Assembly (NCBI RefSeq): GCF_900156865.1
Contig: NZ_LT732529.1
Location: forward strand, 1,568,532-1,632,531
Source: Litchfieldia sinesaloumensis
Lineage (GTDB): Bacteria > Bacillota > Bacilli > Bacillales > Bacillaceae_L
DNA: 64,000 nucleotides
Direction of reading: 5' to 3'
The notes beneath the pieces were generated by a model. That model searched no databases. It saw only the letters and a program-made list of their open reading frames with translations, and was not told the DNA's origin. The stretch's first letter is position 1. Every line of letters starts with the position of its first letter. Of the stretch, positions 40,032-49,700 are shown one piece after another. A program made the translations under genes and the position numbers.

Positions 40032-41513
40032 TTAGTAAAACGGATTCTCTCTCACATCCACCCACCTATCAGTCTGTTCCATTTGTCCTGCCAGCTGTAA
40101 TAGTAAATCTTCACGACCTCGTCTTGCCATTACTTGTACACCACATGGCAGTCCATCCTTTGTTAGATGTAGTGGTAGTGTCATGGCTGGTTGTCCTGTT
40201 AAGTTAGCGAGTTGGGTAAAAGGCGTTCGCTCGAGACTTTTGTTGGCAAGTTGATCGACAAAGTCTGTCTTTTTCAAGATACCACCTAACCCTAGACCAC
40301 CTACTGCTCGGATTAACATTTTCTCCATTGAAGTAGGATCAAGTTCTCCAATCTTTGATGGTGGGAATGCGGTTGTAGGTGTGATGTATAGGTCATAGTC
40401 GTCATGAAACTCTTCCATTTGGATAGCAACTTTATCCCAATATTTTAAACTCGTTAAGAATTCCCCTGCAGAGACCGCTTTTCCAAGTAGCCCGAGAATC
40501 CAGGTGGTGGGTTCGACATCCTTTGAAGTAACTTTTCGTCCAATTACTTCTTCAATAGCTGTAAAAGTTGCAGCAACCTCGGCAAAATAAAGCATGAAAT
40601 AACTATTGGCAAGCTTTTTACCATCGATAGGTGCTTCTTTTTCTACCACGTGATGTCCCATACTTTCTAGAAGTTTTATAGATTGATCTACGGCGTCCTT
40701 GCATTCTTGATGAACACTCGTGCCTAAAGGTGAATCTGTTGTAAATGCTATTTTTAGCGGACGCGTAATAGGTGTTTGTGATGCGCTCAAATATGAGCCG
40801 TTAAATGGCGGTGCTATAAAGGCCGATGCACGGTCGAACTCGTAGTGGTCAAGCATCGCTGCACTGTCTCGAACCGAACGACTTAATATATGATCGACTG
40901 ACGCGCCCTGCCAAGAGCGCCCACGATTAGGTCCAATTGGCGTTCGACCACGAGTAGGCTTAAGGCCAAATAGTCCACAAAACGCACCCGGTATCCGAAT
41001 CGACCCGCCGCCATCATTTGCTCCAGCAATAGGAACCATTCCTGATGCAACAGCTGCTGCAGAGCCACCACTGGAACCACCTGGTGTATACTCAGGATTC
41101 CACGGATTTCGTGAAGGCCCGTTATGAGCTGGTTCCGTTACACCCATTAACGCAAACTCAGGAACATTGGTTTGTCCCAAGATTGTGATACCACTTGCCT
41201 TGATTTGACGGACGAACTCACTATCTTCGTCGGCAATGAAATTAGCTAGCACCTTCGAACCTTCTGTCATCGGCTGTCCTTTTATTTCTTGCAGCATGTT
41301 TTTCGTTAACACTGGAACGCCGGCAAATATACCGGTAGCTTGATTGTCTTCTTGCGGATGATCATATATTTTATGAATGACCGCATTAAGTACCCCGTTC
41401 TTTTGCTCAATTTCACGGATTGCCATCTCTCGGACTTCTTCTGCACTAACCTCTTTCTTTTGAATTAACTGTGCTAAACCTAGGCCATCATATTGCTTAT
41501 AATCAAACACCAC
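40032..41513 (-). CDS. amidase-signature family hydrolase
   Basis: A 493-residue enzyme of the amidase signature family. The Ser-Ser-Lys triad is visible: Lys in GVPVLTKNMLQEIKG, cis-Ser in GGSSGGSAAAVASG, and nucleophilic Ser in DGGGSIRIPGAFCGLFGLKP. Substrates in the family range from glutamyl-tRNA to peptide amides. This length and the lack of gatBC neighbours favour a stand-alone amidase rather than GatA. GTG 41513 with a GGGGGG site upstream. Confidence 0.9.
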   Translation of the reverse strand: MVFDYKQYDGLGLAQLIQKKEVSAEEVREMAIREIEQKNGVLNAVIHKIYDHPQEDNQATGIFAGVPVLTKNMLQEIKGQPMTEGSKVLANFIADEDSEFVRQIKASGITILGQTNVPEFALMGVTEPAHNGPSRNPWNPEYTPGGSSGGSAAAVASGMVPIAGANDGGGSIRIPGAFCGLFGLKPTRGRTPIGPNRGRSWQGASVDHILSRSVRDSAAMLDHYEFDRASAFIAPPFNGSYLSASQTPITRPLKIAFTTDSPLGTSVHQECKDAVDQSIKLLESMGHHVVEKEAPIDGKKLANSYFMLYFAEVAATFTAIEEVIGRKVTSKDVEPTTWILGLLGKAVSAGEFLTSLKYWDKVAIQMEEFHDDYDLYITPTTAFPPSKIGELDPTSMEKMLIRAVGGLGLGGILKKTDFVDQLANKSLERTPFTQLANLTGQPAMTLPLHLTKDGLPCGVQVMARRGREDLLLQLAGQMEQTDRWVDVRENPFY

Positions 41514-41636
41514 TCATCGCCCCCCGTTTAATTCGTCTCTTTTCTTATCTATTAATTTATGAATATAGTTAGATATTAGCATACATATTTAAATAGTACG
41601 ATTTCGATTGGTATTTGTCTTAGGGTGAAGTTACGA

Positions 41637-41673
41637 AAAAAAGACGCCGGTTTCATAAACCAACGTCTTGATG
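41637..41673 (-). terminator. intrinsic terminator of the mcrBC unit
   Basis: Minus strand AAGACGTTGGTTT and AAACCGGCGTCTT arms followed by TTTTTT. Confidence 0.8.
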
Positions 41674-41691
41674 TAATATCACTCTTAAAAC

Positions 41692-42954
41692 TTAAACAAA
41701 TGAACTCATGTACTTCACTAATTCTTTCCGATTTCTTGATTTGTCTTCTAAACATTTGGCTACATAATTTACATGTAGTGGGAGCAGAATAACCGAGCCC
41801 AAATGATGAGACGACGTCGGGTTCGAGATATTGATTTTTTGTGTACTTGCCATTTCATTCAGTGAAGGATAGATGATGGTTGCCGTTTTGTTCCCCTCAC
41901 TGCTTAGTGCATAGATCGCCAGTTGATAGAGCATGTCACGTGGTAGTGCATGTTCCCACAGGTCTTTGTATTTTGCATCCATCAGCTTCACTACCTTGTT
42001 GTTTTTCATGATAGCAATGTCTGGTCTTGGCGTCGGAGATCTCCTATGTTTCGGATTCTGATTTGCTTCATATGTAAACATACCACGTAGACGATGCTGA
42101 TCCATTAGGGTATAGTCTGGCACAAATTCCCGAATTAACTTACTGACTAACATCTCAAAAAAACGATTCATATCAAAGAAGAAACCGTGTAAGGACATAA
42201 CCTGATTTTCACCATCAAGCTGAATCCCTTGATTCTCTTGAAGTAACGTAATGATTTCAAGTAGAGGCCGATATCTTTCTGATAAACGGTTGAGCGTACG
42301 TTGTGCTTTCTGAATGATTTGTCTTGTTAGCACAATGGATGAAATATACTCATCTAGGTACGTTACAAGTCGACGTAAATGAATTCGAAGATTTTGGTCA
42401 TTTACTAACGTAACACATCGTTTTAATCCCGCTAGCAGCACTTGATTTAATAGATTATCTTCATTGCGCTCATAATACCGACTTGGTAATGTAGCTTTTT
42501 TCAAGGCTTGGTTTCTGGCGATCTTCGTAAAATCCAGTCTACCTTTAGGAGATGCCAAATCCTCTTCCCTTCTGATATACCCTCTGTGGACTCCTTTACT
42601 CAATAAATCCTCGGTATGGATATATAATTGATAGATGATGATATCTAAAAAGGAGTAAGACTCAAGATTGAAATCTGACTGATGCATGATCTTAATATCA
42701 TGTAAGTAATAGGCATAATTCAGTAAAGTTAGTAGCTCCATTCCCTGTATTTTCGGCATAATACTAAGCTGTATATCCCCTAATTGGATGGAACCGACAA
42801 ATGAATTCGTACTAATGCTCAGGCCCTCTTTTAATTCGATTATCTTAACGATTTCACTCTCCGTTAACATTCTCGCAAGCTCTTGCTCTTGTTTGGTCTT
42901 AAGTTCGACTTCTTGCAGAACCTCACTTTGCCATTCTCTTAGTGTTATTTTCAT
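41692..42954 (-). CDS. mcrC: McrC-like nuclease subunit of a McrBC restriction system
   Basis: A 420-residue protein. N-terminal OB-like region (residues 1-90), a helical mid-section with GYIRREEDLASPKGRLDFTK, and a C-terminal PD-(D/E)XK nuclease: Pro-Asp312, then Asp327-Ala-Lys329 in VVKLMDAKYKDLW. McrC subunits cleave DNA when translocating McrB complexes collide at modified sites. ATG 42954 starts one base after the McrB stop codon, so translation is coupled. In the older coordinates the longer frame would run into mcrB. Terminator follows. Confidence 0.85.
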   Translation of the reverse strand: MKITLREWQSEVLQEVELKTKQEQELARMLTESEIVKIIELKEGLSISTNSFVGSIQLGDIQLSIMPKIQGMELLTLLNYAYYLHDIKIMHQSDFNLESYSFLDIIIYQLYIHTEDLLSKGVHRGYIRREEDLASPKGRLDFTKIARNQALKKATLPSRYYERNEDNLLNQVLLAGLKRCVTLVNDQNLRIHLRRLVTYLDEYISSIVLTRQIIQKAQRTLNRLSERYRPLLEIITLLQENQGIQLDGENQVMSLHGFFFDMNRFFEMLVSKLIREFVPDYTLMDQHRLRGMFTYEANQNPKHRRSPTPRPDIAIMKNNKVVKLMDAKYKDLWEHALPRDMLYQLAIYALSSEGNKTATIIYPSLNEMASTQKINISNPTSSHHLGSVILLPLHVNYVAKCLEDKSRNRKELVKYMSSFV

Positions 42955-42955
42955 G

Positions 42956-45220
42956 TTACTCAGCCGTACTTTCCTCGATGTCATCTTCATCGTTCTCATC
43001 CTCATCATTCGCGATGATAGTACTTAGCTCTGGAGTTGGATCAAGTAATGCATTTAATAGGGTTTCGATATGTTCTTCGTCAAATAGCTCTTGTTTCACC
43101 TTTTTGTGTTTCAAATCGATAATTCCATTTCCAACAATCTTAGAAATGACCGTATAATCTCCGTAACAATATTCTTCAATCAATGGAAGGATATCCTCTT
43201 CGATAATCTGCTTGAATCTGATGTGATTTATAATTGGCTTTTCTCCTTCTAAAAAGTAGGAATGACCAATTTGTAAGTTTCTCGCATCCTGACCTAAGTA
43301 CTCAACAATCCGGCCATTAAATGCCTGCAACCATTCCCCTAATGGTAAATGTTTGATAGCAACTCCTTCTAATAAGTGATAATCAGGGAGAAGTTCGATA
43401 AAGCCAAAACGTCTTCGTAACGCAACATCCAATAATGCAATCGATCGATCAGCTGTGTTCATCGTCCCGATAATATATACATTTTCTGGAACTGAGAATA
43501 ATTCATTCGATAATGGTAAAATGACTTCTTTTCCTCGTTTATTCGACTCAATACTCGTAATCAATTCACCGAATATCCTTGAAATATCGCCTCTGTTAAT
43601 TTCATCGATAATTAAATAATAGTTTTGTTCTGGATTGTTTCTAGCATCGCTACAAATCGTCTTGAAAATCCCATCCTTTAATTCAAATAGAGTATTTTCA
43701 TTGACGATTTTCGGTTTAATTCCTTCCAAGAAATCTTCATATCCATACGAAGGATGGAAAGTACACATTCGAACTGTTCCTCGCTCTGTTGCAGTTCCAG
43801 TAATCGTCCGTTTTTCCTGTTCAGTGAGCTGGTGAAAGCTTTTGTGGAACAACTGTCGAGCGGATAATTCATGACTTGTTTTTTCCGCATGATACGTTTT
43901 CCCCGTTCCAGGTGGTCCGTACAGTATTACTTGTTTCTTCCGTCTTAAAATTCCTTCTATCCTACTAGCAATTCCTGTTAAGTTCTCTAGCTGTCCGGTT
44001 GGTTTCGGTTCAGCTGGGCTTGTCCCATTTTGTGATAGAATACTTTCAATTTCTAAAAGATTATCTACGTTTTTCAGAGTGTGAACCGTCGTTAGGATTC
44101 CCTCTCTTGGAAACGGTAATTTCTGATTGACCTTGTGTAACCATTGAGTTTCAATCGTATGTGGGAACTCTTTGTCTTCTCGAAATGTATATGTACCTGT
44201 TGTTTTACCAATCCCAAGAATCGTTTCACCATCTGCTGCAACGACGATTGTCCCTTTTTTCAAACGAGTTAAAAAGGCTGCAACCTGTGACGTCCATCTT
44301 CCAATCACTTGGGGTGTTTGTGTTGGGTAATGTTCTTCAAAGATTTTCTTCATTTCTGCCTTCATCGGGTTGATTTTCATCGTATCAAAGCGGCTCAAAT
44401 CCCCTAATTCAGGCCAACCAATCGCCACATATCCATTCGTATACATGTCATCCCAATAACTGTTGGAGCCATCCGTTGTGCCAACACGAATATAGTTATG
44501 AGGACCCCCGTGAAGCTCATTAATGACCATTGTAAAATGATTGATGTGAACCCCAAATTGTTTAGCGAGTACCATGAGCTGTCCTGACAATGTATACAGT
44601 CGCTCAGGTGTTGCCGGTTTGACTTGCATCTTGATTAACGCATTTTTTTGCCAATCTTTATTATGAAAATCATCGATTTTGTCAGGGTAAATTAAGTGAT
44701 AATATTTATGTACCCATCCCAAATTATTCATATTGAAACCGAGACGACTGTCTAACTCTGCCTGTAGTGTTAGATAATCCGATTCGGTTACGGTATCATT
44801 TCCTACTATCTTCTGGATGATTTCAGCACCTACGAGTAGATCATTCCTAACTTGAACCGCTGTATCTAAGGCTTCGTCTTCGGTTAACTCAACTGGGTTT
44901 TGGCCGCTTCCTGTCATCCACACCCCGTCACTACTTCGCGGAAATAATATATATTTATAGGCACTTCCACCCGAGATACTTCCATAGGTCGTCGTTTGGA
45001 AATCATCATCATTCTTAAATTCCAACCAATATACTAAACTATCACGATTTCCTAGATTAAACATCGTATCTAATAGCTCTTTGCCATTCAATGCTCGTAA
45101 CTGATCAGGATGGAATTTCTCTTGAAACACACGATATCCAGCTTTCAATTCCTCTTCTGTCTGCATTTTCTTTTGTTGCAATAGACTTTTCCTAGTTTCT
45201 ACGATTTTATCTTTTAGCAC
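42956..45220 (-). CDS. mcrB: McrB-like AAA+ GTPase/ATPase with EVE-like N-terminal domain
   Basis: A 754-residue protein. Residues 1-235: unrecognised domain. About 240-375: a domain resembling EVE/YTH base-reading folds (NGYVAIGWPELGDLSRFD and later AADGETILGIGKTTG). About 420-680: McrB-type AAA+ motor with Walker A GPPGTGKT (435-442), Walker B YYLIIDEINRGD (about 534-545) and the sensor segment IIGTMNTADRSIALLD. The acidic tail is Asp/Glu-rich. It probably recognises modified cytosine and loads McrC. Type IV-like restriction of methylated DNA is the expected role. Confidence 0.85.
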   Translation of the reverse strand: MLKDKIVETRKSLLQQKKMQTEEELKAGYRVFQEKFHPDQLRALNGKELLDTMFNLGNRDSLVYWLEFKNDDDFQTTTYGSISGGSAYKYILFPRSSDGVWMTGSGQNPVELTEDEALDTAVQVRNDLLVGAEIIQKIVGNDTVTESDYLTLQAELDSRLGFNMNNLGWVHKYYHLIYPDKIDDFHNKDWQKNALIKMQVKPATPERLYTLSGQLMVLAKQFGVHINHFTMVINELHGGPHNYIRVGTTDGSNSYWDDMYTNGYVAIGWPELGDLSRFDTMKINPMKAEMKKIFEEHYPTQTPQVIGRWTSQVAAFLTRLKKGTIVVAADGETILGIGKTTGTYTFREDKEFPHTIETQWLHKVNQKLPFPREGILTTVHTLKNVDNLLEIESILSQNGTSPAEPKPTGQLENLTGIASRIEGILRRKKQVILYGPPGTGKTYHAEKTSHELSARQLFHKSFHQLTEQEKRTITGTATERGTVRMCTFHPSYGYEDFLEGIKPKIVNENTLFELKDGIFKTICSDARNNPEQNYYLIIDEINRGDISRIFGELITSIESNKRGKEVILPLSNELFSVPENVYIIGTMNTADRSIALLDVALRRRFGFIELLPDYHLLEGVAIKHLPLGEWLQAFNGRIVEYLGQDARNLQIGHSYFLEGEKPIINHIRFKQIIEEDILPLIEEYCYGDYTVISKIVGNGIIDLKHKKVKQELFDEEHIETLLNALLDPTPELSTIIANDEDENDEDDIEESTAE

Positions 45221-45400
45221 TTTTTAGCCCCCGTTTCTATCTTTCATGATGTTTTTCCTTATTTTAACATACATGAATGATAGGTTGGTAGGAAGACAAC
45301 TCCTGCGAAAAGAACGTTAAGATGTGTATTATTCTACTTTTGGATAAAATACAAATAGATTATATTAAGGATAACAAGAAGGATTTTGGAGGAATTGCAT

Positions 45401-46549
45401 TTGAAACAGTTTACTGAGGAAGAAAAAATAAAGATTTTATCAGACATCATCGCGATTAAATCCGTTAATGAAAACGAAATCGAAGTGGCCAATTACTTGA
45501 GGGATCTATTTTCACAATACGGCATTGAATCTACGATTGTTCCCGTTACAGACACTCGTGTGAATTTGGTGGCTGAAATTGGCAGTGGCAGTCCAGTCAT
45601 CGGCATTTCTGGTCATATGGACGTCGTTTCTCCTGGTGATGAAAGCGACTGGTCTTCGGATCCGTTCACATTAACAGAAAGAGACGGAAAATTATACGGA
45701 CGTGGAACAAATGATATGAAAGCAGGTTTGGTAAACCTTGCTCTAGTGATGATTGAACTCAAAGAAAATAATGAACTAAGAAATGGTACAGTCCGTTTTA
45801 TGGCTACAACTGGTGAAGAAGTTGGTGGCGCAGGTTCTAAGAAATTATATGAAGAAGGCTATATGGATGATGTCGATTATCTATGGGTCGCTGAGCCTTC
45901 TCATGACACCATTATTTACTCACACAAAGGTTCGCTTAACTTACGTGTATCGTCGGTCGGTGAAGCAGCGCATAGTTCGATGCCTGACCAAGGCTATAAC
46001 GCGATTAATCCATTGATGAAATATCTATTAGAACTAGACGCTAAGTTAAATGGTGATGAGCGTAAAAATGAAGTACTAGATAAATTGGTGATGAGTACTA
46101 CTATTTTCACTGCGGGAAACCAGGTCAACTCGGTTCCGGAGAAAGCAGTCGCTGAAATAAACGTCCGTACAATTCCAGAATTTGATAACGATGAAGTCAT
46201 TGATTTATTCAAGACAACAGCTAAAGAGTACAATGAAAAAGGTGCTACTATTGAAGTTGAAGTGACAATGTCATTACCAAGCGTGTTCACTTCAGGAAAG
46301 TCTGAAATGGTTGAGCTTGCTAAAGAACTCGGTAAAAAACATTTGAATCTAGACATTTCGGTTAAAGGCTCGCCTGGAGTGACCGATGCATCAAACCTAT
46401 TACGAGATAAAGATGAAAACTTCCCATTCATGATGTTCGGCCCAGGTGAAACAAAAATGGCACACAAAACAGATGAATACGTCTACAAAGACTATTACTT
46501 TGCATTTTTCGATATTTATAAGGAATTAATTTTAGGACTAACGAAATAA
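45401..46549 (+). CDS. M20-family metallopeptidase (ArgE/DapE/ACY1-like)
   Basis: A 382-residue di-zinc hydrolase. Metal ligands: His and Asp in GISGHMDVVSPGD, Asp in GRGTNDMKAG, Glu-Glu in TTGEEVGGAGSK, the Glu in WVAEPSHD and the His in TKMAHKTDEY. Start TTG 45401 is preferred because GGAGGA lies seven bases upstream. It faces away from mcrB and toward the end of the Wadjet operon, as an ordinary house-keeping-like enzyme between two defence systems. The substrate could be an N-acyl amino acid or dipeptide. Confidence 0.85.
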   Translation: MKQFTEEEKIKILSDIIAIKSVNENEIEVANYLRDLFSQYGIESTIVPVTDTRVNLVAEIGSGSPVIGISGHMDVVSPGDESDWSSDPFTLTERDGKLYGRGTNDMKAGLVNLALVMIELKENNELRNGTVRFMATTGEEVGGAGSKKLYEEGYMDDVDYLWVAEPSHDTIIYSHKGSLNLRVSSVGEAAHSSMPDQGYNAINPLMKYLLELDAKLNGDERKNEVLDKLVMSTTIFTAGNQVNSVPEKAVAEINVRTIPEFDNDEVIDLFKTTAKEYNEKGATIEVEVTMSLPSVFTSGKSEMVELAKELGKKHLNLDISVKGSPGVTDASNLLRDKDENFPFMMFGPGETKMAHKTDEYVYKDYYFAFFDIYKELILGLTK

Positions 46550-46734
46550 AAGAGAGAGATGGCTACATTTCATGGTGGCCGTCTCTATGTGTTTGATTAG
46601 TAAGTAAGAGTATCTATAGTCATATCAAGGATATCGCTTTAAAACGGTCTATATTTCTATCATTATTATGAGCATGAATCTCATCAAGTACTGAGTAGCA
46701 TGCCATCAAACATCCTAATTACCGCAATTAATCA

Positions 46735-46775
46735 CCCCAAAAGTTAGAGGCAAATCTAACCTTTGGGTGTAGTAT
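46735..46775 (-). terminator. hairpin downstream of jetC
   Basis: CACCCAAAGGTTAGA and TCTAACTTTTGGGGTG arms. Stable hairpin 15 bases after the jetC stop, but without a T run, so only a probable terminator or transcript end. Confidence 0.45.
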
Positions 46776-46789
46776 ATTTATTCTGCTCA

Positions 46790-49700
46790 TTACACATTCC
46801 CCATATCCTGATAGATCCGAAATGCCGGAACAATCGTATCGGAGACGATTTCTTTTCCTTTTTCACGAATGAAGTCCAATTTGTAATAGGCATCAAATCG
46901 CTGGCTGATTTCGGTTTTGACCAGTTCTGGTGGCGTAACAACGATAAATTGGAATTTCAGCTTTTCTGCCACTGCGAAGATCGGATCAAGAACATGGGCG
47001 GAGGCTGCTTGTCCGAACGGATTATCACAGACTAACGGAACCCAGCTTTGATCGGTTTCGCTCTTCACAGACAATAGCATCATCATCATCACCATTCGTG
47101 CCGACAGCTTCTGGCCACCACTACCATCCGACTTCGTCTTTGAGCCTTGGTTAATCGTCTGCCATGTTGAATAATGCTCTCTTTGCGGTTTCCCGTACAT
47201 AAAGGCATTATCGGTTCGCATGTTATAGACGAGTAGCTCTGGGTACTGATTTCGAAGTGATACAAACAGGATCTGCTCATCACTAATCAATTGTTTGATT
47301 TCCTGGTCTAATGCTAGATTGTTATCATCAATCATCTCAAATTGCTTCGTGATTTTATTGATTGCTGCGACAAAATGCTGCTTTAATAGTGGCTCAATGT
47401 CTTCTGCCTTTTTAGGTAAAATATCATTCTTTAGCTGGACAAGTGGGAAGGATCCACGCTCGTTTTTCAGCTTCATTTTTGCAATCATTGAGCGGATGGC
47501 TTCTGAAATGCTCATCACCTTCATACTGGCACGGCTCGCCCAGAAGTTTTGTGCCTTCTCTGCCCTTTCTTTGTCACGCTCAAGTTGTTCTAATCCACTG
47601 AGTGAAAAACGTTTCATGTTCTTCACGATCGTTTGAATATGGTGATAATGTCTCGTATCCATATGATCAAGTGTCGTTAGCACTTCATTCTTGAAACGAA
47701 TCTCCCAATCTTTTCCCTCAATTGCTAGCTTTAGATTGCGCAATGCTTGTTCGATTTTCGCATGCTTTTCTTGACCTTTATCTTGAATCGTTTGATGATC
47801 CTCACACCATGCTAGAATACAGGCTTTACCTTGACTCTTGATTTTCTCAATATCCTCGTCCGTGAAGGCTGCGGCGTCTTCCTTTAAAACCACAGATAAC
47901 GTCAATAAATCTCCTTCATAGCCAGTGATATTCGCATCTGTTTCTTTCTGTTTTTTCTCAGCCTCTTTGATTTCGGCGTTCGTGATTTTCGATTGGTCAT
48001 TGATTTCAACCGCTTTTACATCAAGGTCTAGGTCTTCCCATTCTTCAGGCTGTTTTTCATGCTTCGCTACTTTTTTCTTCAACTTATTACGCTGTTCAGA
48101 AGCGTGTTTGGCTGAGGTTTCGGCCACCGTAACAGCCGTTCCTTGTTTGCGCTCTTCCTTTTCCGCCGCTTTCAATTCCTTTTGAGCACTTTGTAGCATA
48201 TTTTCAACGATACTAATCGGTTCCTCGGGTACCGGTACCTCACTCCATTCCTCATTATGAACTTGGAGTTTTTTCACTAACTTCACTTGCTGCTTTTGTT
48301 CAGAATCCTTTTTCGCTTGGATAATGAGTAATTCTTGAGCTTGTTCTTCTTTTGATTTTTGCAGCTGTTTTAACTCATCAATGCTTCCCGTGATTTCAGC
48401 TAGTACGTGTGGAGATAGCTGAGGGACTTCCTCACTTTGATCTGCATTGCCTTCAGCAGGAAAAGCTGCACCTTCAATAAAGAAAGCAATCTCCTTAATA
48501 GTTTGCTCTGTCGTAAGCTTCCATTCAAAATAGGTTTGGCTCCACTTATTTTGTAGCTCAACGATTGTTTCGTGTTCGTTGCCGATTTCATTCAGTTCAA
48601 CAGTAAGAGATTCCTTTTGTTTCTCTTTCTCTAACTTCACTCGTTTATTTTCTAGATGTGGAGCTTTTTCATCCTCGAACTCCTCTAGCTTTTCAACATC
48701 GTTTGAAAGCTTTTCAATTTTCACCTTGTTTTTCTCAAGCTGTTCGGTGAGTTGGGTTTGATATTCTTTTTCCTTATCTTGTTGTAGGATGACTTCCTGT
48801 AAGTTTGCTTTCTTCGAGACAAGCGCATTCTGTTCGTGGTGAATCGCTTTTTCGAAATCACTTGAAAGCTCATTGGAAGCAAAACGATCGATTTCTTTTA
48901 AAATGCTTCGTAATGTGTTTTCCGTTAACTCAGTTTCAGAAAGTGCTTCTTTCTTTTCTTCTATTTGTTTACCAATCTCTCTTTTCCAGCTCGTAAAATA
49001 ATTCTTATCGGTTAAAAGGTCTCGTTCCGTACCATTTAGCATCACAAAAGATGATTCTTGAGGTTCGTTGTTCATTTCCTCACGTAAGAAAATCGGTACA
49101 GGGCTTTTGAACATTCTTCCTGAAAGAGCCTGCTGATTAATTTTCTCCCATTGATGCCCGTTCACGACCAATCCATATGGAAGCAGTGGATAGGTTACTA
49201 GATACTTCGCCATTTCTTCTGCAGACAATGATTGAAGAAATTGGCTTCCGTAAAAGACATCAATGCCCGTCTTCTCATCAATCCATTCTTTTAATTCCTT
49301 CACATCACGATTTGCGACCCAAAAGTGTTCATCATTTAATGAATGATCGAGCTGGGTTTCCCACAGTTCTTTCTTAAGCTGTTCGCCTTGTTGCAGGATT
49401 TGACTCAGTAGCTCTTCAATCTGCATTCCGTATTTTGAGAGTAAAGAATGGGTGAACGGTACCGTGACATCATCTAGTAAACCATGAATCTTATCATAAA
49501 GTTTTCCTTCCTTTAGCTTTTGCACGTCATTCTTTGCTGTTAATTCTTTAATCTTTTGCTCAGAAAACTCAATCGATTGGGAAAGTGTACCGTGTGAAGC
49601 AGCAAGTTGATTTTGCTTTTCACTTGATTCTTTCATCTTACTATTCAGTTCTTCTATTGCTCTATTTTTGTCTTCGATTTGTTTTGATAGACTCTCGATA

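Noticed and set aside
46550-46600. terminator for the M20 peptidase gene
   Set aside because: AGAGATGGC/GCCGTCTCT arms exist but there is no T run, so it is not listed as a feature.
48805-49377. plus-strand frames inside jetC
   Set aside because: Short frames opposite a long coiled-coil gene without ribosome sites; shadows of jetC codon usage.
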